Positions 1 to 12,027 are shown, counted from the stretch's first letter. The stretch: 64,000 bases of DNA from Microcyclospora pomicola (GCA_002786065.1 NHNY01000032.1:241461-305460), one strand, 5' to 3'. A program made the numbers and translations. Notes: generated by a model from the sequence alone, not told the origin.

Positions 1-302
1 TTACACCCGAGAACCACGACTCGCGGACAGCCAAAACCACGATCAAGATGGTCGAAGATGCCAATGTTGAGGGTTTTGCGCAGAGCACTGGGGCGCTGTG
101 CAATTATGATCTCAAGGACAAGCTGGCTCAAATCCAGACTCCTGGACTTCTCATCGCAGGCGAGGGCGATGGAAAGCTTCCGGAAGCCATGCAGAAGTTT
201 GGCATCCCCAACACCACTTTCAAGTCGATTCCCCGAGCTGGACACTTGCCCATGCTGGAGAACCACGATGCGTTTATGGAAGCGCTTGCTGCATTCCTGT
301 GA
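1..302 (+). CDS. alpha/beta hydrolase, 3' end (5' end outside window)
   Basis: The frame is open from base 3 to the TGA at 300-302, so this is the last part of a gene that begins before the window. The visible 99 residues have the end of an alpha/beta-hydrolase fold: a strand ending in AGEGDG, where the acid residue of the triad usually sits, then RAGHLPMLE, whose His is the usual catalytic His, then a final helix (DAFMEALAAFL). The wording resembles 3-oxoadipate enol-lactonase or other small-molecule hydrolases of this fold. The nucleophile region is not visible, so substrate and subfamily cannot be assigned. Confidence 0.8.
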   Translation, partial: TPENHDSRTAKTTIKMVEDANVEGFAQSTGALCNYDLKDKLAQIQTPGLLIAGEGDGKLPEAMQKFGIPNTTFKSIPRAGHLPMLENHDAFMEALAAFL

Positions 303-884
303 GTGTCATCTGAATAACCCGGCTGGCTCAAACGGACAACCTCTTCAATGTCGAATAGAATGAGTTTCACTGTAACAAGACCATGTTCACTTTGTGATAT
401 TGTCCAATAAATTGTCGCGTGCCGCTTCTTATGATAGTCTGCCAATTACTGTAGACTCGTTGAGCTTTCCTGTGCCCACAAACGGCCCAGACGGCTTCGC
501 TTTGGGTTTGAATTTACTTATCGCAAACAACGCGATGGATCACGAGTATGTCGATATACCAGTTCAGTATTCGTGATCGATGAACACGCGAACGAAGTTA
601 TGTAGAGTAAGGTGTTGTGTCGTGCTCAAAGAAGACGCTCAAGCTAAGCTTCGGGACTGTCCGTCTGCGGATGTCTCGTGTGACGAGCTTCGACTGCCTG
701 GCGTGCCTGAGCTGGCATTCAAGCTGCATTTATATCATCCAACACAGTACTCTATCCTCTTACACCGTCAAAGATCTTCATCAGCCGAGACACAACACCG
801 ACACGAACAGATCCTCACATTGTCACGTTTCGTCGCTTGAATACACCTGCCCAAGAGTTCAACAAGCAGAAGACCACCGCCGAG
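303..884. other. intergenic, 3' region of the hydrolase and promoter of RPN10
   Basis: About 580 bases lie between two genes on the same strand. It holds the 3' UTR of the hydrolase and the upstream region and 5' leader of RPN10. Short ORFs here have no recognisable protein features. I see no RNA gene or repeat. Confidence 0.6.
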
Positions 885-1834
885 ATGGTGCTCGAAGCAA
901 CGATGATCGTGTACGTAGATCTACCCCGACGTTTCTTCTGCGGGACCTTCACTGACAGCGCTATAGTGTCGACAACAGCGAATCAGCACGAAACGGAGAC
1001 TACGTTCCCTCAAGATGGGACGCACAAGCCGACGCCGTCAACCTCATCTTCCACTCCAAGACACAAGCCAACCCCGAATCCTCCGTCGGACTGATGTCGA
1101 TGGGCGGCTCCGGGCCCGAGGTGCTGACGACCCTCACCACGAACCCAGGCAAGGTGCTCGATGGCCTGCACCGCACGAAAGTCAAGGGCGCGAGCCACCT
1201 GTACACGGGCATCATGATTGCGTCGCTGGCGCTCAAGCACCGGCAGAACAAGAGCCAACGGCAACGCATCATTGTGTTCGTGTGCTCGCCGATCCACGAC
1301 GACAAGAGCACGCTCGTCAAGCTGGCCAAGAAGATGAAGAAGAACAACACCAGCATCGACCTGGTGGCGTTCGGCGACCTGACGGATGATAACCTGGCGA
1401 AGCTGCAGGCGTTCAACGACAACGTCAAGGGCGGCGACGGGAGCCATCTGGAGGTCGTGCAACCGGGCCCGAACCTGCTGTCAGATAGCATCGTGGCATC
1501 ACCCATTCTGGCGGGCGAGGGCGGCGCACCGGGAGGGGGCGCGAACGGCACAGGAGCTGGCGGAGAGGCGGGGGCGGGTGGAGGAGAAGGGTTCGAGTTC
1601 GGCGTGGACCCCAGTCTGGACCCGGAGTTGGCGTTGGTGCTGCGGATGAGCATGGAGGAGGAGCGCGAGCGACAGGCACGGGAGCAAAAGGCGCGAGACG
1701 AGGCCGAGGGCAAGACACAGCTGGAGAGCGTGCCGGAGGAGGGCAAGGAAGGCGAGTCAGCGCCGCTGCTGGACAAGAGTGGCGAGGGCAGTTCGAAGAA
1801 AGACAAGGAGGACGATACGATGGATACTGCATAG
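885..1834 (+). CDS. RPN10: 26S proteasome regulatory subunit Rpn10 (ubiquitin receptor)
   Basis: Exons 885-910 and 967-1834 with a 56-nt intron (GTACGT...CTATAG) give 297 aa. The first exon codes only MVLEATMIV plus a split codon. Splicing gives the hallmark start MVLEATMIVVDNSE, so the longer downstream ATG at 1094 is not the true start. Residues 1 to about 190 form the von Willebrand A domain that docks Rpn10 between the lid and base of the 19S particle. A Gly-rich linker follows, then a ubiquitin-interacting motif at about 227-245 (PELALVLRMSMEEE), which binds polyubiquitin. The tail is acidic and Lys-rich. Length fits fungal Rpn10. Housekeeping gene, cytosol and nucleus. Confidence 0.96.
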
Positions 1835-2171
1835 ACGGACTGGGAAATGGAGCCATGTAGACTATCGGCAGTCTTTGTTATGTCTGTACCTCTAGTCTTC
1901 TTCCTCAACTCATACTGAAACATCGACTTGAGCATGTCTTGAACATATTCTTCCTGTTCATCTATCTGGAAAATCTAGGACAACAGTTCTTTTCCTCTCT
2001 CCAGCCATCGTCTTCTCCCCACAGGCTCAGCCATATCATAAAGACTGCCATGTACAGCATCTTACATTATCGACAGTCACTTCGACATCTGTTACATCCC
2101 TACGTCATACCATTACAGCGTTGCTCATAAGATATCATGTCACCGTCAGCCAGCTCCCAAACACATCCCCC
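1835..2171. other. convergent intergenic region
   Basis: About 340 bases separate the convergent 3' ends of RPN10 and the MFS transporter. It presumably holds both 3' UTRs. Nothing else is visible. Confidence 0.6.
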
Positions 2172-3785
2172 TCAGTACGTATACCGAAACCCGTCGGTCG
2201 CTTCTAACACCGCCTTGCCTTTCCGCTGCCGTCCATTCGCCACCGCGAACCACGCCGAGAAGACGCCCACGAACGCGATGAGCAGCACATGGCTGCCGAT
2301 GCTGACCCAGACGGCGGTCGGGTAGCGGGGGGCCTCGGCGGCGCGCACGATGTAGCTGCCCGCGATGCCGCCGGCGCCGTTGGCCGCGGTGACGACGGCG
2401 GCGGTGAAGGCGCGCTTCCAGTGGCCGGCGATATTGTTGGCGTAGTAGGCCGTCAGCGCGGCCCAGTTGCTGATGTACGCGCCGGTGGCGAGGAAGGTGC
2501 CGAGGTAGCGGACGGGCAGGTCGGGGCTGAACCCGAGCATGGCGAAGCCGGCGATCAGGCATAGGCTGTTGAAGACGATGCTAGGCCCGCGCAGCTGGAG
2601 GCGGTCGCTGAGGAGCGACGTCAGCAGCACGGGCACCACGGCGTAGTAGTAAGGGGGCGCGGAGAGCAGGATCGCCGCGTTGCTGCTGAAGCCCATGCCG
2701 CGCTGCAGGATGATGGGCAGGAAGTAGGAGAGCGACGTCGAGACGAGGTTCAGCAGGAAGAACATGCTGGCGAATCCGTAGACTTTGACGTCGCGGGCAT
2801 GCACGAGGACTCTGGACCAGGCGAAGGGCTCAGCTGGAATAGGGGGTTTAGTCAGAGAGGCATGAGGGGATGAGTGAGACGACTTACGCTGTGCATCTTT
2901 ACGGTCGCGCTGGATGCGCAGCACCGCGAGCTTCTGCTCCTCGGGCGTGAGGAACCACCGACTGTTATGCGCCTGATCCGGGAAATCGACCATGACGAAG
3001 TAGGTGGCGAAGGCGATGACGATGGAGATCAAGCCTTGGACGAGGAACATGTAGCGCCAGCCGGCCAGGCCGCCTCTGCCATCGAGCTGGTTCAGGCCGA
3101 AGTTGACGATGCCGCCGGTCGCGAGGATGGTGACCTCGCCGCTCTGCATCAGGGCGAAGCGCGTCTGCTGCTCGCGACGAAGGTACCAGCTGGAGATCAG
3201 GTAGCTCAGGCCGGGATAGATGCCGGACATGGCCATGCCTAGGAGGACGCTGAGACGTGTGCGTTAGCCGTACCGCCCCTTTACAGATATCTCCATACAC
3301 TCATCAAAAGCGTACCGCAACGCAATCATCTCCTTCCAGCTCGTGATGAACGCAGTGCACATGGTGATCACGCCGAACGCAAACGTGCTGCCCGCGAACC
3401 AGAGGCGTGGGCCAACGGTGCGCACGGCGATCGTGGCCGGCAACTGGCACGCGATGCTCGCGAGCGTGAAGATGAAGATGCTGACCGCGTACCGGCTGCC
3501 CGTCAGGTCTAGGTCGCGCGGCATCGAGGTCACCGACGCGGAGCTGATCACGCCGGAGTCCAGCAGGTTCAGCGAGCATAGGATGCCGGCCATGGTGCAG
3601 AGGCGCAGATCGACTTTGCGCCGGAGATGCCGCTCCAGGTCCGGCGAGGACACATCGTCGTGGTTGTCGTTGTCATCGTGATCATCGTTGAGAGCCTCTG
3701 ACGCGGCGATGGGACTCTGCGAGCTCGTTTCTTCCGCGAGGACCTCGCCTGTGGACGTCGCTGGCGACTTGGAGGATCCAGCCAT
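2172..3785 (-). CDS. MFS transporter, anion:cation symporter (Dal5/Tna1-like) type
   Basis: Three exons on the minus strand, 3785-3316, 3249-2888 and 2833-2172, give 497 aa. Intron 1 (66 nt) is needed: it joins EMIALR to VLLGMAMSG, the usual fourth-helix wording of this family. Intron 2 is 54 nt, a multiple of three without stops, so retention would only add 18 residues. The protein has an acidic N-terminus, then about 12 membrane segments with a long central loop. WRYMFLVQG and YYANNIAGHWKRA are typical of the fungal ACS group, which carries organic anions and vitamins such as allantoate, nicotinate or pantothenate. The substrate is not predictable. An in-frame ATG at 3815 would add 10 residues. 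Confidence 0.9.
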
Positions 3786-4603
3786 GGTGTACAGTAAGAT
3801 ATGCTTCCTCCGCACTGTAGCGGATGCCCGAACGATCCTTGTCTTAGAACTCTTTCCCTAATGTTATCCCTTCGTTCAGTCTCACAAGTGATCCCAGCAA
3901 TACGGTCGTTCAGCGAGATACAGTAAGGACCGCAAATATCCCTACCAGAAAGTCACCACGCACATATCCCGTGTGCATGCAGTGTCATCTCGCGAATGGC
4001 AGTACCTAAGTAAGGCATCTAGTCATGATTGATCAGCGATGGAGAGATGATTCCCATCCGAGATGTTAGATGTGTGTGCGGGAACGTGACCCGCAAGTGA
4101 CACCGGCACCTCTCACTCAGGTAGAGTTCGGCATCCATGTCGTGTGTCGCGGGATCACACGACATTCTGTCACGATTAGCACATTGAAGTCGGTAAGGCA
4201 TCTGACCTGCTTTGATTTATCTTTTAGCTGGCGGACTTCACGAAAGGCTAGGTAGCACATCACCATCGCAAATTACACGGGGCTTCAGTTCCTTTAAACT
4301 GTTGTCTGGTATACTTGTCGCAATCCAATATGTACAGTGCATATAGCCAGCTACCTTACTTACGCTAGCACGCACCACAGTCCCCCAAGTCCATCCTAAA
4401 AAGCAAAGTCGAGAACCTCACAATGGTTCTCCACAGAATGCTTTGTGCCTTTTGGCAAGGACTGATATCTGGAACCAACCCATGAACACCATCGCTAAAC
4501 TTGAGAACCAAAGAGAGCAGCCACATGAACACCAAGATCGATTCTCAGCCCCAAATTCATACCCATCATCACTCTCGAACACCCCTAGCAGCGGTCCAGC
4601 ATG
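3786..4603. other. intergenic, MFS promoter and 3' side of next gene
   Basis: About 820 bases, upstream of the MFS gene on one side and downstream of the hypothetical gene on the other. Only short ORFs without protein features are present. No RNA gene or transposon is recognisable. Confidence 0.5.
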
Positions 4604-5902
4604 CTAAAACGCCTCGCCGAACTCTAACGCTGCCAGCGCCTCGGCGTTCGAGTAGCACTCTGCGGCGCTCTTGGGCCCTCGCACACCGCGCGATTCGCGC
4701 ATACCAGCAGCTGTGGTGGTGGCGGTGGGAGCGCCCTCTTTGTCCGCATCCAATGCCTCCATGAGGAGCTTCAGCTTGTTCCACTCGCGCTGCTGCTCGG
4801 GATCGAGGAAGCTGACGGTCTCGTCGTCATCGAAGAGCGACGAGCGGACGTTGCGCGGGAGCGCGGCGGACGCTGTCGCCGGCCTGTCGAGGAGGCCTAC
4901 GGCGGTGCTCTTGAGACGAGGGGCCGACGTGGGAGTAGTAGTGCTTGTTGACCGCGCTGCTGCTGCCGCTGGTGCTGCAGTGTTATTGGGGTAGACGGAG
5001 TAGTAGCTGACGCTCGGGTGGTAGGAGGCTTTGGTCTTGTGCGGGAACGTGGCTACCTCACGCGCAGGGAGAGCCGGGACGTCTTTGCTATCGGGCGTCT
5101 TGCTCTGGAAGAGCGACCAGCGTTGGCTCTTGCGATGGTCCGACGTAGACCTGCTAGATTTTTGCTGCAGCGGAGCGCTCTGAGACTTTCGCTTCTCGAC
5201 TATCTTCGGGTCGACTAATCTCACAGGCATGGCGGGAAGGACCGGAGCCTCGTCCTCGTCTTCATCCGCCTCTCCCCCAAACAATGACTTCCTTTTCGAT
5301 CGTTTCCGTTGCAATGTGTTGGGTTTGCGTGTGACGCCGGATTTGCGATTGGGTCTCTCCTCGAGAAGCGAGAGTTGGCGGTTGATGCGATCGATAGCCG
5401 CCAAGTCCTCCGAGACCCTCGCAGCGGGAATCGGCGCATCCACGGTGAGCGCTGTGCCTGGACGGACCAGGTCTTCTATCGAAGGCTTTCCCCGTCGATC
5501 TCGTCCCTGCCACGCAGTTGGGATGGTTGGCAGCTCCGGGACCTGGTCGGGTGCCTTTGATGCCGGAGCACCGAATATGCTTCGTCTCTTCTTCAGCATG
5601 TCTTCCGCTTTCACCCGGCCCAGGCTAAATCGCCGGCTCTTCCGTACACTCTTGCTGTCGTCTGCTTGATGATTGTTGACCATGCTACTCTGAAGGATTG
5701 AAGCTTGGGAGAAGTTCTTGACATGTTTGGAACTTGTCCGAGGTGGAGGTGGGATCTGTGATGCTCGTACTTTCTCCACGGCCGGGCCAGGCTGTGTCGA
5801 GATCCGTGTCTTCTGCTCACGTCTCGACGATGGAGGAGTCTGTGCTGGTAATGTCGTGTCCTTGGCTCCCTTCCGGCCAAACATGAATTGGAGCAGCCCC
5901 AT
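4604..5902 (-). CDS. hypothetical protein, disordered and Ser/Arg/Lys rich
   Basis: A single-exon ORF of 432 aa starting at ATG 5902. I do not recognise a catalytic domain. The chain is largely low complexity: Pro/Ser/Thr-rich N-terminus, several basic-Ser blocks (KSRRFSLGRV, KKRRSIFG, KRKSLFGGE, RKSQRWSLFQSK) that look like repeated short linear motifs R/K-x-S-[IL]-F, an acidic stretch (EADEDEDEAP) and an Ala/Thr-rich region. A short conserved-looking helical block near the C-terminus follows (SFLDPEQQREWNKLKLLMEAL). This resembles fungal disordered regulatory or scaffold proteins. The repeated basic-S-[IL]-F motif could be a kinase site. Function unknown. Confidence 0.8.
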   Translation of the reverse strand: MGLLQFMFGRKGAKDTTLPAQTPPSSRREQKTRISTQPGPAVEKVRASQIPPPPRTSSKHVKNFSQASILQSSMVNNHQADDSKSVRKSRRFSLGRVKAEDMLKKRRSIFGAPASKAPDQVPELPTIPTAWQGRDRRGKPSIEDLVRPGTALTVDAPIPAARVSEDLAAIDRINRQLSLLEERPNRKSGVTRKPNTLQRKRSKRKSLFGGEADEDEDEAPVLPAMPVRLVDPKIVEKRKSQSAPLQQKSSRSTSDHRKSQRWSLFQSKTPDSKDVPALPAREVATFPHKTKASYHPSVSYYSVYPNNTAAPAAAAARSTSTTTPTSAPRLKSTAVGLLDRPATASAALPRNVRSSLFDDDETVSFLDPEQQREWNKLKLLMEALDADKEGAPTATTTAAGMRESRGVRGPKSAAECYSNAEALAALEFGEAF

Positions 5903-7850
5903 CTTTGCAGCTTTTGTCGTCGTAGGAATAGGCCAATCTGTCGCAATAATTCGCGATGAGAGTACACGATCTTAAGCTCGAGACAATACCTACCCAGTCT
6001 TGTTGGCAGTGCCGCGTCCTCGAGGATGTCCAAAGTGTTGTAGAAGTCTCGATATATAGGGAAAGCTACAGCCAGCATTCCATTCTCTGCCCATTCACCA
6101 CATCACCATCCACGGACCGAGCGCCGACAACAGCGATCATTCACCGGATCGAGAGTGAAGTAGACGAAGGCCAGGCAAAGAAGAGAGGACTCGACAGGCA
6201 AAGGTGAATGACAGAAAGGAAGCAGCAGCAGCAGCACCCCCTCATAGCGTCAACACTGTACCAAAGCCCGCCAACCGTTCTTCCTCGTCCCACGCAACGT
6301 CCGCCCGTCACGTTGCGTGAGAACTCTGGACGAGTGAAGGCATCGTGCGTGCTCAGACAGCCATCGGATCGACCCTCGTACCGATCGCAGGCTCTCGCTA
6401 ACTACGGTAGGTTCGCCCGTTGAGAACCAGCGATTAGCCGCGATCAGCAACGGGCGCAATCTGGACGGCCCACGCGGAACAATCGGTGCATATCCTTGGA
6501 TTGGAATGTCGTGATCCAGATTGTCAACCGTCGGCTGTCCAAGATATGGTGGCGTGCGCTCCATGCTACGGCTGATGTGCCCGGGAGATAGAATGGTCCA
6601 TGATAAGTGTCGTGCTTTACAATCCTCATCCCACGGCCACTCTAGCGACATGGCAGAAGAGAGACACAGCCAGTCGTCGCATATCCACTCAGCAGCCGTC
6701 TCCCGGATCTGATCATCTGGCACTTGGACCATTCAATGGGAAATTCGGACCCGAAGTCTGAGTGATCCCATCATCCCACGCTGGCCGTTGCGTGCGTGTC
6801 GTTATCGGCTCTGCCGCTGCTTGCCGTCTCGGGCGCCATAATAATAGTGGTGAGGTTCGCTACCGGACACGCGCGTCGTGCCTGGATATACTCCGCAAAG
6901 TACCTGCGTTTCCTGCGGCTATCAACCAGGATGAAACCAAAGCGAGGCGCAACATGTCTCGACCAGATAATTATCGATGAAAAGGATACAGATACTTTAT
7001 ACAATAAAGGCGCCCGTCTTTACGTTCAGTCAGACAGATGCAGTGCATCTGATATAAGTAGACTCCTGCAGTCCCGTGCAAGGCAGTCATTATCCATGCA
7101 GGTTCACCCGCCATGGCCTGCCCGCCCGGCTCGGAGTATTGTGAAACCCGCCCGCTTCTGGAACATTAGCGAGATCTCATCTGATCCCTGTTGAAGGCAT
7201 CATTAAGATGTGCTTCTAGGTACCACAGCAGCTGAAGCGAGAACGTGCGGAGATGGCGGCCTGGCTAGGGGGATAGATATGGGAGGTTAAGGGGATACAG
7301 CCATAGGACGATGACTTTCGTAGTGAATTGTATATTCCCAGAGTAAAGCGACATCCGACAGTTATGCAAGGTAGCAGCCAACGCATACTCTCCATGTACC
7401 GTATGTAGTGGGCATCCGCGTCGCATCGAACTTCATGCGTTGGTGGCGATGGTCACGAGACAAAGAGAAGACGATATTGTAGGCGAGATGCCCGGGCGAT
7501 GTTTGGAAACGCCGAGCTGGATGCGTTCCATGGGTCACGAAGAACCGTACCGCCACTGCCGTACAGGACACCCACGCTATGGCCTACCTTATTGCATGAG
7601 CTGAGCACTGCGGTGATATACTGCATCATGTATGCTTCATGATGTATACTGCATGATGGGTCATGGACGATGGGTATATGTTTGGTTCAATCTTAAGGAT
7701 TCATCAGATCGATCGATGCATCTTCGATCACGGAACAAGACATTCAAGTCGTGTCGGCCTCTTATGCAAAGTCTCTCTCCTCGCCACACGAGATGAAAAC
7801 ACAGAAACTCCTAGCCACCCAGGCCCCTTGTGCCTAACTACACAGACCGC
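5903..7850. other. 1.9-kb intergenic region
   Basis: It contains the upstream region of the hypothetical gene (5902), a short AGC microsatellite at about 6221-6237, and a small hairpin near 7624-7644. A 160-codon ORF at 6250-6732 (minus) is the longest with an ATG but has no recognisable features. I see no RNA gene. Confidence 0.45.
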
Positions 7851-8964
7851 TCAAACCACCGGCTGCGAGATCTCCGTGGACATGCGCATGATCTCCGTCA
7901 ACTGCTCCGGCGGCGTGCGACCCCAGCCGCATTCCGTCGCGACGCCGAACTCGGGCGCGACCTTGCTGGCGGCGTCGATCATCTTCTGCGTCGCCGCCAG
8001 GTTGTCGAAGTGCACGAGGCCGAGGAAGAGCTCGGCGTGTTGCTCCTTCAGCTTGGGGTAGAGATCACTGAGAGGCGCAAGGTACGCGTCGAGGTCATCG
8101 ATTGCGCTGAGGGGCACGGGACAGTGGAAGAATCCGAGGGGGTGTGGCGAGGCGGCGATGATGCGAAGAGCACGGTCAACCACGATGGCGAGCGATTTGG
8201 GCTCCATCCAATGCCGATGTTCCATGTCGCCTGTCATGGCATGTCAGTGCATCGACCTCGCAGCGGGTACGTTGCCTATGTCACTCACCATAGCAGTTGT
8301 GCAGGCCAACTTCGACATCCTGATCAAACTGCCCGAGCATGCGGGTGATGTAATCGATGATGTACGATTTGACGTCGCCACCGAACCACGGCTTGTACAT
8401 CTCCAGGTCCTCCCAGAACGCAGTATCGACAGCCAGGTCGACCTGAAAGGAAAGTTCCTCGTGTGGGATGGCGGCTTGGATGTTCTTGATGGCGCGATAG
8501 AGTGCTTCCTCGTAGATAGGTTCCACTCGAGCCTGGGCGGCGAACTGCACGAAAGGCGTCAAGACGTTCGGGGTGGTCGGCAGACAGACCAAGAAGCGTG
8601 TGCCCTTAGGCACGACACCTTCTTCCTTCAGCCCCTTGAATTTGGCATAACTTTCGATGGCGGCAGCATCATATCCAGTCTCCAATGGACCATCTCGGGT
8701 AAGCTTGGCGACCGCTTCGTCCAATTCGTCGGTTGTGAATTGGCGAGAAGAGATCATGCAATTATTCTTGAACTCGGTCATCAACATAGGCGAGCGTGCA
8801 AAGACCATGGCCTGCCACATGGTGAAGTTGTACCGAGGGCCTGTCTCACCGTCGGGTACGCGGCGCAGACGGCCAGGCAAGCCAGCAAGACATTGGCGGA
8901 ACACAGCGTCGGCGTCAGGCAGGGGAACGCTCCCGACCAGATGGCACCCAGTAATCGTCGACAT
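7851..8964 (-). CDS. cobalamin-independent methionine synthase-like (UROD/MetE fold) protein
   Basis: Exons 8964-8289 and 8230-7851 with a 58-nt intron (GTGAGT...GACAG) give 351 aa. The fold signature is the single MetE C-terminal-like barrel. LVGSVPLP stands near the N-terminus, followed by RRVPDGETGPR. GLHNC, formed close to the splice junction, resembles the His-x-Cys zinc site of MetE, and ECGWGRTP near the end resembles its last Cys ligand. A Glu ligand equivalent is not obvious. At 351 aa it is far shorter than full MetE (about 750 aa), so it is one of the stand-alone fungal MetE-like proteins. The reaction is unknown; a thiol-methyl or one-carbon role is inference. Confidence 0.85.
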
Positions 8965-10800
8965 ACTGACGGATGCAGCGGAGTATGCGCTTGGGAATGG
9001 CGGCTGATCTTTCTTCTATATTGGGGTCTCGAGGAGGAAGATGTGAACTGGCGGGGAGATGTGGAGTCTCGAGAAGACACCCGCAAGCCATGATGAATCA
9101 GTCCTGTGCCGTCAGGCGCTTATCCTAAGGGCAAGGGAATTTTTTGCTGGAAGCTGCAGCGCGGGACACGTCAGAGGAGGGAGTCGACTTTTGCGCTTGG
9201 AGTGCAGGCGGCGCGCTGGGCCGGCCATGTCGATCTCGTGCTCGAGCACCATGCATGAAAGGACTGACGACACACTCCTGTCAAGCTCATCATCTTCGGT
9301 CGAATGCTGATATCGGAACTCTTAAGGCTCGTGATATGCGCCGCTGCTGTGTGCTGTCCGCTCACTACCTAGGTGCTGTATGTCACGAGGCCAAGTGGAG
9401 ATGGCGCTGCTCTCCTCATCCATTAGCGTGATGGATCATCCGAGGTCGACCTATCGAGCTGCGATGTGGTCTTGGACATCGTCAGCACTGCACCACCTTC
9501 AGCCGCCTCGATGATTGAGAAAGACCGTTCAGTGCGGTGCACACGCAGGGAAAAGGCACATCGCGTCGCCTTTCGCCAGTCTGCTGCATCCGACTTATCA
9601 CTATCATGCATAGTCTGCCGGTCCACGCCGTGCATCAAGACGAGATTGCGCGAGATTCGAGCAGCCACACAAGCTCTCGGTGTGTTGCTTGATTGGCTGT
9701 ATGTCTCGCTGCAAGGGTGACATGTCCTACAATGCGAGGCGAAGCGAAGCGTAGCACAGAAGTTTCTCCGCAAAGCAGATTCAAGAACTGTGTGACCAGC
9801 TCATTGTCGAAATTCCTGCTCCGTACGCAAGGTAGCGAGTATCCGCGGGATCTGTGCTGGCCCTCATATATCATGCTGATAGTCCTGTCCGGGTTGGAAG
9901 TGGGTGATGTTGAGAGTCAAAGTAGCTGCTATCCCACGAATGCTTCGGGGGTCAATTCAGAGAGATGTGATGAAATACGAGCTCTCCGTCAGTCTGGACT
10001 GAGGAGCTGTAGCCACCGGTCTCCAATACAGGATGCAGGGACAGACGCATCGTGCCGAGAATGCGTGATATGTTCGACGTGGGATTGAAATGCTGTTACG
10101 TATACATGCATAGTAAGGTATCTTCCGCGTAGGTGGAGATTAGTATCGTAGGAGGTCAGACGCAACATGAGGGAATCTGTGACACTCTTAGTAGACGCCA
10201 GAATGATCTGCAAAAACCTGACCGAAGGTGTATATCAATATCGTTACTCGTATGCATTGTGGATATGCGAGAGACTGATCGTGCACTGCGAGTTTCCAAT
10301 GATCAACAACGAAGTGATGGCGCCGGCTAGTCACGTCGATCGCGTATCGGTCCATGTCCAGCCGTGCCGCCAGTCGTCGTAGTGCGGGCGGCGGCACACT
10401 CTTCCACCTTCGACTGCCGACCAGCACGCCAGTACAGCACCAGCGTCACGACATATCCAGCCTCATCGACAGCATAGGGGGTTGATCCGAAACCAACTTT
10501 ATCACCCTGCTCGATCGGCGAGAGAAAAGCAGAACGACAACGCCGACCTCTACCCCGGCCTCGAATCCTTCCTTCAGCCAAGAGCCAGCTCATGCATCCC
10601 GTCCATGTCTGCCCAGCCGATACCACTACGCCTGCACCTCTAGCCAATCTCCATACCCTTGGGACAACACCCACTGCAACATCAGACATCGTTCCGAGGG
10701 ATCCGCCCACCTCGCACTCGACTACACCGTATCGTACATGAACGGCGCGCACTTATAACCCTCCCTCCTCTCGCGCCGAGTGTCGCGCTGCACCTGCTTC
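8965..10800. other. 1.8-kb divergent intergenic region
   Basis: It lies between the divergent MetE-like and methyltransferase genes. Several short ORFs occur on both strands, none with protein-like motifs. It may hold long promoters. No repeat or RNA gene is recognised. Confidence 0.45.
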
Positions 10801-12027
10801 ATGGCGGAAGACTCTCGCTTGGCCATGGAAGCCGATCACCACGACGAGCATGACAGCACCTTTGGTGGAGACCGCGACTCGATCGCCAGCAGCAGTACAT
10901 CATTACTGTCCGCCATCACACGCTATCAGTTCGAACATGGCCGAAGATATCATGCCTATCAAGCCGGCAGCTACCACTTCCCAAACGACGAGCAGGAGTT
11001 GAATCGGATGGATATCGAGCATCACAACCAATTGCTGCAGCTGGACGGCAAACTACATCTCTGTCCCTTAAACGACCCCGAAGAGATCCTCGATCTTGGG
11101 ACAGGAACGGGCATTTGGGCGATGGACATGGCGGATCAATACCCAAATGCCCAAGTGCTCGGCACGGATCTCAGTCCGGAACAACCGCAGTGGACTCCTC
11201 CCAACTGCCGATTCGAGGTGGACGATTATAATCTCGACTGGTAACTTCAACGCTCCCTGCCACGCATGCTCGCTGGTCTGCTGTACAACCCATTGCTGAC
11301 TGCCGACACAGGACGTTTGGCGGATCGCGGTTCGACATGATCCACCACCGCTTTCTCATGGGCTCGATCGGAGACATGTCCAAATTTTACAAGGAAGTGT
11401 ACAATTCGCTGAAACCCGGCGGATGGGTCGAAATATGTGAGATGCAGGTCTTACTCTACTCCGACGACGATACCATTCCGAAAGATTCGGCGCTTCGAAT
11501 GTGGGGCGAGAAGTTGGAGGAGGCGTTCCGCAAGATCGGCCAGCCTTTCACCGACGTCAATTCATATCCCGACACGTTGAAGGAGCACGGCTTCATAAAC
11601 GTGGGGCACCGGATGGTCAAGCGACCGTCGAATGATTGGCCAAAGGACCCGAAGATGAAAGAGATCGGACAGGTGAGTTGGCTTCCCGAACCGACTTTCT
11701 GCATTGAGTTGGGAGATCGAGGCAAAACTGACATGCTCCAGTACTGCTGTCTCAATTTCCTCGAAGGTCTGGAAGGTTTCACCATAGCGCCCTTCACACG
11801 CATCCTCGGCTGGACCCAGGATGAAGTCAATGTGCTCATCGCACGAGTCCGGGCCGAGACGGTGAAACGTAGCATTCACGCCTATCATAAAGCGTAAGTT
11901 GGTGAAAACCACGCTCTCTGCATACCTTGCATCCCTTACGTCAAGCCTGCACTGCTGACCATCTTCATGATCTAGTGTCGTTTGCTACGGCCAGAAACCC
12001 GAAACTCCCTCACAACTACCGTCATAA
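10801..12027 (+). CDS. SAM-dependent methyltransferase, LaeA-like
   Basis: Exons 10801-11240, 11312-11672, 11742-11893 and 11976-12027 give 334 aa. All junctions keep the frame and use GT/AG. The start is the first ATG in frame (MAEDS). N-terminal YQFEHGRRYHAY and FPNDEQELNRMDIEHH are typical of the fungal LaeA/velvet-partner-like methyltransferase group. Motif I is LDLGTGTGIW (98-106), followed by GTDLSPEQP and later KPGGWVEICEM. The last tiny exon supplies the usual VCYGQKP ending. Intron 2 is 69 nt, in frame and without stops. The substrate is unknown; such proteins range from regulators of secondary metabolism to small-molecule methylases. No biosynthetic core gene is nearby. Confidence 0.92.

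Noticed and set aside
1000-1935. 311-codon ORF antisense to RPN10
   Set aside because: It is the mirror of the GC-rich RPN10 coding sequence; the sense protein has clear homology, this one none.
6250-6732. 160-codon ORF with ATG on the minus strand
   Set aside because: No domain, no neighbour logic and irregular composition; kept only as a possibility.
8158-9093. 311-codon plus-strand ORF opposite the MetE-like gene
   Set aside because: Antisense shadow of a gene with clear family motifs.
10327-10752. 141-codon ORF on the minus strand
   Set aside because: Low-complexity Gly/Arg sequence in a gene-free region without any motif.
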